Of a DNA stretch of 6,895 bases, positions 1-4,932 are shown in pieces. Position 1 is the stretch's first letter. Each line of letters opens with the position of its first letter. Where the stretch lies: positions 1 through 6,895 of the forward strand of contig DAOTZS010000005.1 in NCBI GenBank assembly GCA_034434335.1, written 5' to 3'. The notes under the pieces were generated by a model. It worked only from the letters and a program-made list of their open reading frames with translations. It was not told where the DNA came from and did no database searches. This DNA comes from DAOTZS01 sp034434335. Lineage in GTDB: Bacteria; Chloroflexota; Anaerolineae; CG2-30-64-16. The position numbers were made by a program, and so were the translations under genes.

Positions 1-258
1 CTCCTGTTGCCAGTAGCTGTTGAATGCCTTAGCATCCTCCGGCCCAACGACGATGATCTCAGCCCCGCGCTTTACGAATTCCTCGTAGTCCTGGCGCAAC
101 TGCGCCATATGCCGGCGGCAGAATGGTCACATGAAGCCCCGGTTGAAGACCAGGACGACATGTTTCTTTCCCCGGTAATTGGAAAGGCGTACCGTCCGGC
201 CCTGGAAGTCCTCCAGGGCGAAGTCAGGAGCTTCCGTATGAACTGCAACTCTTGCCAT
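1..258 (-). CDS. Redoxin/peroxiredoxin-like selenoprotein, UxxC active site (3' end outside window)
   Basis: Likely a thiol/selenol peroxidase or thiol-disulfide oxidoreductase of the AhpC/TSA-redoxin superfamily, cytosolic (no signal peptide). 86 codons are visible; the gene runs off the left edge. The ATG is set by a strong ribosome site (AGGAGG, 264-269, 5 nt away). The N-terminus has the redoxin pattern APDFALEDFQG (residues 10-20), then beta strand HVVLVFNRG (33-41). Codon 44 is TGA (127-129) and the frame stays open and family-like on both sides: FM-U44-PFC47-RRHMAQLRQDY, then EIIVVGPED (67-75). In relatives this position is the first Cys of CxxC, the peroxidatic residue. A SECIS-like hairpin follows. 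Alone downstream of the hydrolase operon on the same strand, separated by hairpin repeats. Alternatives are a TGC-to-TGA sequencing error or a recent pseudogene. The family assignment is firm; Sec insertion is inferred. Confidence 0.85.
92..107 (-). promoter_or_regulatory. Candidate bacterial SECIS hairpin in the selenoprotein mRNA
   Basis: Read on the minus strand, UGGCGC-AGUU-GCGCCA forms a 6-bp perfect stem with a 4-nt apical loop (98-101). The loop starts 25 nt after the UGA at 127-129. Known bacterial SECIS elements lie inside the coding region just after the UGA, with the apical loop about 16-37 nt away and a G in the first two loop bases; here the loop is A-G-U-U. The GC-AGUU-GC top resembles the GC-AGGUCU-GC top of E. 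coli fdhF. A bulged U like that in the E. coli element is not evident. SelB binding is inferred. Confidence 0.65.
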
Positions 259-263
259 TATTA

Positions 264-270
264 CCTCCTC
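264..270 (-). promoter_or_regulatory. Ribosome binding site deciding the selenoprotein start
   Basis: GAGGAGG on the minus strand, closely followed by the ATG at 258-256. This near-perfect anti-Shine-Dalgarno match fixes the start and argues that the gene is translated despite the in-frame UGA. Confidence 0.8.
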
Positions 271-298
271 GCAATGGTAGTGACTATCACCTCTTGCG
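270..298. promoter_or_regulatory. Nested dyad upstream of the selenoprotein gene, possible operator
   Basis: The plus strand reads CGCAA (270-274), then GTGA-CTA-TCAC (280-290), then TTGCG (294-298): an inner 4-bp dyad within an outer 5-bp dyad. The outer arms are offset by 2 nt. It directly abuts the ribosome site. No convincing promoter was found here; TTACCG-17-TACCAT on the minus strand is weak and would start transcription inside the ribosome site. It may be an operator or a leader hairpin, or chance. Confidence 0.25.
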
Positions 299-322
299 GT
301 AACTATTCAGCGGTGACTGGAA

Positions 323-361
323 GGGCCACGCCGAAGGCTCGCCCGAGGCGTGGCCCTTTTT
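323..361 (+). terminator. GC-rich hairpin with T-run, terminator-like
   Basis: GGGCCACGCC (323-332) pairs perfectly with GGCGTGGCCC (347-356) and is followed by TTTTT (357-361) on the plus strand. The loop is 14 nt and contains a small GGC/GCC pair. No plus-strand gene lies upstream within the window, so the T-run faces the unexpected direction. On the minus strand, the sense of the hydrolase operon, the hairpin is followed only by TT. It may end antisense transcription, act weakly in both directions, or be part of the adjacent hairpin cluster. Confidence 0.5.
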
Positions 362-373
362 GGGCCTGTGACC

Positions 374-440
374 AGAGGTCGGCCTTCGCCGACCTCTCTC
401 ATGATGCATACATGAAGGGTGTCGGCGGAGGCCGACACCC
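374..440. repeat. Two adjacent perfect 10-bp hairpins with a shared core
   Basis: AGAGGTCGGC (374-383) pairs with GCCGACCTCT (388-397) around the loop CTTC. GGGTGTCGGC (417-426) pairs with GCCGACACCC (431-440) around the loop GGAG. Both stems end in GTCGGC/GCCGAC next to a tetraloop, and both arms of each stem match fully even where the outer bases differ, as expected of REP-like palindromes under structural selection. They lie 3' of the hydrolase gene, so they could protect or terminate its mRNA. Neither is followed by a T-run. Confidence 0.7.
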
Positions 441-474
441 GGCACGAAGTGCCCAGGAGGGGCGACTTCAATCG
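441..474. repeat. Small hairpin plus fragment of the GCGACTTCAGTCG repeat module
   Basis: GGCAC-GAA-GTGCC (441-453) is a 5-bp hairpin. Next, GCGACTTCAATCG (462-474) matches 12 of 13 bases of the arm palindrome of the 64-bp element at 4767-4779. It looks like a decayed copy or half of the same repeat family, lying just after the hydrolase stop codon. Confidence 0.4.
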
Positions 475-484
475 GCCTGAATAG

Positions 485-1471
485 TTACCTCTTGTGCAGG
501 AATGCTTCGATTGCCTCTACAAAGGGTCCTGGACATTCCTCCTGCGGCACATGCCCGCAGTTGGGGATGACGACCAGCTCGGCCCGGGGGAGTTCCCTCG
601 CCAGGCGGATGCTCTGTGCGGTGGGCACGATACGGTCGTCGTCGCCGGTGACCACCAGGGTCGGCACCCGCACCTCGCCCAGCCGCTTCTCCAGCCCCAG
701 CGGATGGCTGGCGCGGGTGACCTCCCAGAGGGCTCGATCCCAGTTCTCGGCCCGCAGAGGTTTGATGTAACCTTCCCAGTCCTCCGGCGTCAGTTTTTCC
801 GGGTTGTGCCAGGCCGACCGCGCGAAGTCCACGCCCCAATTCCGAATAGAGCGGACCAGGAGCGGCCCCAGGTGGCGCATCTGTGGGGTGTTGAGAAGCG
901 GGCGCACCCATCCCGGCGTTCCTCCGCCCACATAGATCGCCGCATCCACCAGCACCAGCGCCTCCACCCGCTCGGGGTAACTCAGAGCGGTGAGCATGGC
1001 CACCGTCCCGCCGGCCGAGTTGCCCACCAGAACCGCCCACTCTATCCCCAGCGCGTCCATCAGGCCCACCGTCAGGTCGGCCTGGGCCTCGGGGCTGTAG
1101 GGGCTGCGGCCGGTCCATTCGCCGGGCATGGGCCGCTCCGTCAGCCCGAAGCCGGGCCGGTCAAAGGCGACGACCGTGCCCATCTCCGAGAGGGGTGCCA
1201 TCACCTCCCGCCAGGAGAAGGTGCTGGCGGCAAAGCCGTGGAGCAGGACCAGGTAGGGGCGATCGGCCGGTCGCCCAGACTCAACCGAACCGGCCATTTT
1301 GTAGTGGACGGTGATGCCGTTCACCTCTACGAAGCGACTGTCGGGGTCGGCCAGTTGCTCCGGCGGGACGGTCCCTTCCAACGGCGGCACCGGAACCAGG
1401 AAGGGGCCGGCCAGCAAGACGACCAGCACAACACCCAGGATGATCAGCAGTCCACGCAGCCACGGTTTCAT
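485..1471 (-). CDS. Membrane-anchored alpha/beta-fold hydrolase
   Basis: A 328-aa serine hydrolase, probably an esterase/lipase-like enzyme; the substrate is unknown. Residues 6-22 (RGLLIILGVVLVVLLAG) form one N-terminal membrane segment, either an anchor or an uncleaved signal, so the catalytic domain is probably extracytoplasmic. Motifs: HGF oxyanion region (78-80), RPGFG (105-109), nucleophile elbow GNSAGG with Ser152, acid in GDDDRIVP (probably Asp279), and His307 in NCGHVPQ. A lid region fills about 180-255. The ATG at 1471 is preferred over a GTG at 1522 because AGGGAGGG (1477-1484) lies 5 nt before it and the protein then begins with a clean anchor. It follows the glycosyltransferase gene by 58 bp with no clear promoter between, so it is probably the last gene of the operon. 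It may hydrolyse an acyl ester made by its neighbours, which is speculative. Confidence 0.9.
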   Translation of the reverse strand: MKPWLRGLLIILGVVLVVLLAGPFLVPVPPLEGTVPPEQLADPDSRFVEVNGITVHYKMAGSVESGRPADRPYLVLLHGFAASTFSWREVMAPLSEMGTVVAFDRPGFGLTERPMPGEWTGRSPYSPEAQADLTVGLMDALGIEWAVLVGNSAGGTVAMLTALSYPERVEALVLVDAAIYVGGGTPGWVRPLLNTPQMRHLGPLLVRSIRNWGVDFARSAWHNPEKLTPEDWEGYIKPLRAENWDRALWEVTRASHPLGLEKRLGEVRVPTLVVTGDDDRIVPTAQSIRLARELPRAELVVIPNCGHVPQEECPGPFVEAIEAFLHKR

Positions 1472-1529
1472 AGTTGCCCTCCCTGAGGCAATCCAGGCAT
1501 AAGCCACATTCCCTTCCTTCACACCCGGG

Positions 1530-2690
1530 CTAGATCAGCCGCACCCGCGGCCGGGGCAGGGGGCGGTCCTTCCACGTTGTCCGGCCGGCCACCGTCCAGA
1601 CCAGCGAGCGCAGCGCGATGAAAAAGAACAACGATATACTGATCGGGTAGAGCAACGCCAGATAGCGCGGGAAGCGCAGGCGGCTTATGGCGATGAACCA
1701 GAGCACCAACGCCTGGCCGATCGCTAACGCAGCCGGCCAGGTGGCGAAGTGCGGCAGCGTGATCCCCAGCGCACGGAGGCCCAGCACCACCAACGGCTCC
1801 CAGGTCACCAGCATCATCCAAAGCCAGACAAACAGGTACTCCAGCAACCGGAAGCCAAAAACAGCAAACAGGTTCTTGGTGAACCCCTCCAGTACCTCGC
1901 GAAAGGACCGATACATCCGGCACTCGATAAACTCGCCGGCATCTACTGCCCGCCAACACAGCCGCTGCGCTTTCACTCGCTGCCCCAGCGCAATATCATC
2001 CACGGGATTGTCGCGCACAGCCGCGTGCCCACCCACCGCCTCATACGCCCGACGGCGAAACAGCATGAACTGCCCATTGGTCAGCGATAGCCCTGGCCAC
2101 CAGACCCTATGGGCCAGGCCAAGTGGGAGGAAGGAAAAGAAGCACCAGAAAACAGCCGGCACGGTCAGGCGTTCGCCCCAGGAGACCACTTCCTGCCGCA
2201 CGAAGCCGCTCAGCAAATCGGCTTTTTCTGCCTCCAGCGCGGCCACGGCCGCGCGCAGCATCCCTGGCTGGTGACGGGTGTCTGCGTCGGTGAAGAGCAG
2301 CAGTTCCCCCGTCGCCGCCTCGGCCAGTTGCTGGCTGGCCCAATGTTTTCCAAGCCACCCTTCCGGCAAAGATCGCCCCCGCAAGACCGTCAGGCGACGA
2401 TCCTGTGCCACCAGTTGTGCCAACTTCTCACCCGTCCCGTCGGTGGAATCGTCATCCAGCACCAGAACTTCAAATTCCGGGTAGTCCTGGGACAGTAACG
2501 AGCCCAGGCACGGGACCACGTTCCCGATTTCGTTGCGGACCGGGATGAGGATCGAGACGCGCGGGGTCCGCTGCGCGAGAGAATACGCGCTCAGCCGGCG
2601 CAGCGCCCACAGGTTGCTCAGGGAGATCAGGAGGAGGACACCCAGGAAGGCGGTGATCCCGGTCTGATGCTGAAACCAGAAAGAGGTCAA
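1530..2690 (-). CDS. GT2 membrane glycosyltransferase, CrtQ/CruC/HpnB-like
   Basis: A 386-aa family 2 glycosyltransferase on the inner membrane that probably transfers a sugar from a nucleotide sugar to a lipid. An N-terminal membrane segment (12-30) is followed by the GT-A domain: PRVSILIPVRNE (43-54), VLVLDDDSTDGT (75-86), LPEGWLGKHWA (108-118), metal-binding DAD (135-137), NGQFMLFRRRAYEAVGG (205-221) and DD (231-232). Several C-terminal membrane segments lie at about 274-305, 315-335 and 343-368. The LPxGWxGKxWA and NGQ motifs recall carotenoid (CrtQ, CruC) and hopanoid-associated (HpnB) glycosyltransferases. The start is TTG, overlapping the plsY-like stop as TTGA with GGAGGG 4 nt upstream; no nearby ATG exists, since the first internal Met is residue 144. 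The open frame extends further upstream to 3329, but that part is the out-of-frame shadow of the acyltransferase gene. The acceptor cannot be read from sequence. Confidence 0.88.
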   Translation of the reverse strand: MTSFWFQHQTGITAFLGVLLLISLSNLWALRRLSAYSLAQRTPRVSILIPVRNEIGNVVPCLGSLLSQDYPEFEVLVLDDDSTDGTGEKLAQLVAQDRRLTVLRGRSLPEGWLGKHWASQQLAEAATGELLLFTDADTRHQPGMLRAAVAALEAEKADLLSGFVRQEVVSWGERLTVPAVFWCFFSFLPLGLAHRVWWPGLSLTNGQFMLFRRRAYEAVGGHAAVRDNPVDDIALGQRVKAQRLCWRAVDAGEFIECRMYRSFREVLEGFTKNLFAVFGFRLLEYLFVWLWMMLVTWEPLVVLGLRALGITLPHFATWPAALAIGQALVLWFIAISRLRFPRYLALLYPISISLFFFIALRSLVWTVAGRTTWKDRPLPRPRVRLI

Positions 2691-3322
2691 CGGGCCCTCC
2701 GCAGCAACTTGTTCAGCCAGGGCCGGAGCCGGGCCGGCTTGCGCAGGTCGTGGCGGTGCTTCCAGAGGAGTATGGCCAGGTTGCTGGCCCAGATGGCCAC
2801 AAGCACAGCCGAGGCGCTGGCCAGCAGCACGTAGACCAGCAGCACCACCATCCCGAAGACGACCGACCAGTGATCGGCCGTGTTGACCGCCACCGCCAAG
2901 ACCAAGGCCAGCCCTAACACGGTTGGTCCAGCCCACAGGGTGAGCCCGCTCCAGATGCCAAAAGTGGCAGCGACAGCTTTGCCGCCCCTGAAGCGCAGGA
3001 AGGGGGAGAAGGCATGGCCCAGCACCGGCGCCAGCGCGACCGGTAGCAGCCACCACCCCGAAAGCCCCGAGGAGAAGTGGGCCACGCCTACCGGTATGGC
3101 AGCCTTGAAGTAATCCAGGAGCAGCGAGGGTACCCCAGCCCGCCATCCGCCAGCCCGCCAGGCGTTGGTGAGGCCGGGGTTGCCATCCCCGTAGCGGCGG
3201 ATGTCGGCATGAGCTATTAGCCGGCCCATCCACACCGAGAAGGGGAAAGAGCCAGAAAGAAAGCCCAGCACGGTCCACGCTAACGCCATCCAGAACGGCC
3301 GCGGCAAGAAAGCCTCGTTCAC
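2687..3322 (-). CDS. plsY: PlsY-like glycerol-3-phosphate acyltransferase (divergent)
   Basis: A 211-aa polytopic membrane protein of the PlsY (GlpY/YgiH) family, which transfers acyl groups from acyl-phosphate to glycerol-3-phosphate in phospholipid synthesis. The family landmarks appear in order: GSFPFSVWMGRL (24-35), GDGNPGLTN (45-53, usually GSGNIGATN), DYFKA (70-74), GHAFSPFLRFRGGKAVAAT (102-120, usually GHxFPxFLxFKGGKGVAT) and KHRHDLRK (188-195, usually RHRxNIxRL). Length is normal for the family. The fold is clear but several signature positions are changed, so it may be a paralogue with another acceptor. The start is GTG, overlapping the regulator's stop as GTGA, with AGGAGAAG 8 nt upstream. 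It is translationally coupled to the regulator upstream and the glycosyltransferase downstream. The gene symbol is by family, not proven function. Confidence 0.85.
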   Translation of the reverse strand: MNEAFLPRPFWMALAWTVLGFLSGSFPFSVWMGRLIAHADIRRYGDGNPGLTNAWRAGGWRAGVPSLLLDYFKAAIPVGVAHFSSGLSGWWLLPVALAPVLGHAFSPFLRFRGGKAVAATFGIWSGLTLWAGPTVLGLALVLAVAVNTADHWSVVFGMVVLLVYVLLASASAVLVAIWASNLAILLWKHRHDLRKPARLRPWLNKLLRRAR

Positions 3323-4653
3323 CTCGCAAGCTTCTCCTGTGGTCTGTAGTGCTCCAACAAGCCGGCGATCAGCTCACTCTCCGTGCTGCCCAGCCAGCGA
3401 CGTAACGCCTGAGCATAGGAGGCCAGGTAACCAGAGAGCAGGTCCGGGGGAAGTGCTCCCTCGCCTTGAAATCCACTCAGCCAGTCCAGGTAGACCTCTA
3501 GCAACCCGATCTCGCCCGTAGCCAACGCAGCTTCTATGTGACGGCCAACCTCCCATCCAAGGGGAATAAGCCGGTCCTCAGCTCCATCCTTCTTCGCCAG
3601 GGCGAGCCACACACTTCCCCGGATTACCACTTCCCGTTCGCGGAACCGGGCCAGCGCCTGGCGATAAAGTTCGGGCAACGGCTCGCCGCGGGGAGGCGAG
3701 GGGTTGGTTGCCACCAGCGTCTCCATCTGTACCGTGGCCTCCTCGAGCCGCTCACCCAGGAAATGGCCAGGGATACGGTTGCGCAGAGAGGGGACCAGAT
3801 TGAAAGCCCGCCCCCCATACCCCACCTGGACCCCAAGGCCTGCCACCGCCTGACACAGGCTCAACAGGGTGGCAACCGCCGGCAAGTACTGTGCAGCGCT
3901 GATCATCCACTGAGGGCGGAGGGCCTGGATGGTCTGCGCCATCTGCTGGAGGGGTGTGTCGGCCCCCAGGTATGTGACATCCCAGCCACGCCGACGAAGG
4001 AGGCAGGTCAGGAGCAGAAGGCTAAAGGAGTGAGCCTCTTGTGGCGGGCAAGCAACCAGGATACGGCCCGGCCGGAAGGGTGACGACAGGCTGGCCAGCA
4101 GCATCTGGACGCGGCGCATGGCGAGAGCAGTCGCGAAGTGCTCCTGGTGCACGGTGGCCTTCCCCTCGTACCAAAGTGTGCCGATCTCGGCCAGGCCTGC
4201 CAGGAGGATCTCGAGGCAGACCGTTTCGGCTGGATAAAGGGAGAAGGCGTGAGTCAGGACCTCCTCAGCTTCCGCTTCCCGAAAGGCCTGGATTGCGGCG
4301 ACCCAGGCTGCTCTGAGGCCCGACAGAGCGTTATCAGTGATGGGGGGAGGAGAGAGAACGGCGAAGGGCTTGAGGACAACAGGTTCACGGCCCTCGCTCT
4401 CAATACGGCGCCATAGAGCCACTGCCTGCCCAACGGTCATCCCCTCCGCCTGACGAGCGACCAACCAGCGGACGATCTCCACATCGCGCTGGGAGTAGAG
4501 GCGCCGGCCGGTGGGGCTGCGCACAGGCGCCGGCAGGCCGTAGCGGCGCTCCCACATGCGCAGCGTGTCTGCCCTGACCCCAGTCTGCTGAACTACGGCT
4601 TTGATGTTGAAGATAGGCCTCTCAAAGGCCTGGAGCCTGGTGTTCTCTGCCAC
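3319..4653 (-). CDS. MerR-family regulator with cobalamin-binding domain, CarH-like light sensor
   Basis: A 444-aa cytosolic regulator. The MerR winged helix is at about 13-82 (FNIKAVVQQTG, TLRMWERRYGLPAP, TGRRLYSQRDVEIVRWL). A helical bundle at about 110-190 carries W161-x9-E171-H172, the W-x9-EH signature of CarH light sensing. A Rossmann-type B12 domain (about 196-315) has E206-A-H208, matching the E-x-H lower-ligand motif; the usual following Gly is Ser211. In CarH, adenosylcobalamin drives tetramerisation and DNA binding in the dark, and light breaks the tetramer and opens the promoter. Residues from about 320 to 444 form an unusual helical C-terminal extension absent from standard CarH (roughly 290 aa). 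Start GTG with GGAGA 7 nt upstream. First gene of the operon; its own promoter carries three 11-bp repeats suited to CarH, so autoregulation is inferred. A B12 redox or other sensor role is possible. Confidence 0.9.
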   Translation of the reverse strand: MAENTRLQAFERPIFNIKAVVQQTGVRADTLRMWERRYGLPAPVRSPTGRRLYSQRDVEIVRWLVARQAEGMTVGQAVALWRRIESEGREPVVLKPFAVLSPPPITDNALSGLRAAWVAAIQAFREAEAEEVLTHAFSLYPAETVCLEILLAGLAEIGTLWYEGKATVHQEHFATALAMRRVQMLLASLSSPFRPGRILVACPPQEAHSFSLLLLTCLLRRRGWDVTYLGADTPLQQMAQTIQALRPQWMISAAQYLPAVATLLSLCQAVAGLGVQVGYGGRAFNLVPSLRNRIPGHFLGERLEEATVQMETLVATNPSPPRGEPLPELYRQALARFREREVVIRGSVWLALAKKDGAEDRLIPLGWEVGRHIEAALATGEIGLLEVYLDWLSGFQGEGALPPDLLSGYLASYAQALRRWLGSTESELIAGLLEHYRPQEKLAR

Positions 4654-4678
4654 CTCTCACTCTCCATATCTGCGCGAA

Positions 4679-4707
4679 ATAGTATCATGATCCCGTCACT
4701 CTGTCAA
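4679..4707 (-). promoter_or_regulatory. Sigma70-type promoter of the carH-like operon
   Basis: On the minus strand TTGACA (4702-4707) and TACTAT (4679-4684) are separated by exactly 17 bp. The expected start near 4672 leaves a leader of about 19 nt before the GTG. The consensus -35 and good -10 make it strong when free, which suits a promoter controlled by a repressor over its -35. Confidence 0.85.
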
Positions 4708-4729
4708 GAAATTGTCCAGGACTTGTCTA
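4697..4729 (-). promoter_or_regulatory. Candidate CarH-type operator: three tandem 11-bp repeats over the -35
   Basis: Minus strand, exact 11-bp period: TAGACAAGTCC (4729-4719), TGGACAATTTC (4718-4708), TTGACAGAGTG (4707-4697). Each begins TnGACA, and the third copy is itself the -35 box. From memory of the Thermus thermophilus CarH-DNA structure, tetrameric CarH places three DNA-binding domains on 11-bp direct repeats with a TnnACA core overlapping the -35. The match in period, copy number, core and position makes repression by the adjacent regulator likely. Binding is inferred. Confidence 0.75.
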
Positions 4730-4756
4730 AAAAGGGGACCTGGCGCTCAAGGTGTG

Positions 4757-4820
4757 CTTCGTAGTAGCGACTTCAGTCGCTTTGCGCGCGCTCTGAACGA
4801 CTAAAGTCGTTACTACGAAG
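4757..4820. repeat. 64-bp miniature inverted-repeat element with palindromic arms
   Basis: Two 24-nt arms (4757-4780 and 4797-4820) are inverted repeats matching at 21 of 24 positions, around a 16-nt spacer containing GCGCGCGC. Each arm holds its own palindrome: GCGACT-TC-AGTCGC in the left and ACGACT-AA-AGTCGT in the right. The outer ends are CTTCGTAGTA and TACTACGAAG. It can form one long hairpin or a two-lobed cruciform. It sits between the two divergent promoters and encodes nothing. It resembles REP/MITE-like non-autonomous repeats. Confidence 0.8.
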
Positions 4821-4854
4821 AGAATCGCGCAATGACCCCTGCCCGCGCGCTGCC

Positions 4855-4883
4855 TTGACGCGGCCAAAGCCCCGCGGTACAAT
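4855..4883 (+). promoter_or_regulatory. Sigma70-type promoter of radA
   Basis: TTGACG (4855-4860) and TACAAT (4878-4883) are 17 bp apart; each matches the consensus at 5 of 6 bases. The expected start near 4890 gives a leader of roughly 43 nt. The TTG inside the -35 also opens the radA frame, which makes the longer frame appear coding; that extension is not credible as protein. Confidence 0.75.
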
Positions 4884-4932
4884 CACGCACAGCGCGGATG
4901 CTCTGCCACGACGCCGCGCCGCCGGAGGAGCC

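Noticed and set aside
100..121. Alternative hairpin CTGC-C-GCC / GGC-GCAG as the SECIS
   Set aside because: Its 7-nt loop starts only 13 nt after the UGA, nearer than usual for bacterial SECIS, and the stem has a bulged C. It competes with the better-placed 92-107 hairpin.
1..129. Reading the redoxin gene as a pseudogene or a 43-aa peptide ending at TGA
   Set aside because: The stop replaces exactly the catalytic Cys, the frame after it matches the family, no other in-frame stop occurs, and a SECIS-like hairpin follows. A base-calling error remains possible but is less likely.
323..453. CRISPR array
   Set aside because: Units are different palindromes with no constant repeat or spacer length; they are hairpins, not repeat-spacer units.
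7..480. Plus-strand open frame across the left edge
   Set aside because: It runs antisense through the redoxin gene and then through the hairpin cluster; no ribosome site and no family resemblance.
494..1486. Long plus-strand open frame opposite the hydrolase gene
   Set aside because: Its translation is His/Gln/Arg/Pro-rich with no recognisable domain, typical of an antisense shadow of a GC-rich gene; the minus strand has a full catalytic triad.
1472..1522. GTG start at 1522 for the hydrolase
   Set aside because: It would add 17 residues before the membrane anchor; the ATG at 1471 has a strong ribosome site at the right distance.
2691..3329. N-terminal 213-residue extension of the glycosyltransferase frame as a fused domain
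   Set aside because: It is low-complexity, Gly/Ala/Arg-rich translation lying out of frame over the clear PlsY-like gene; the real start is the coupled TTG at 2690.
4855..4932. TTG start at 4855 for radA
   Set aside because: It lies within the -35 box of the radA promoter and would add residues not typical of RadA; ATG 4933 has GGAGG and starts right before the zinc finger.
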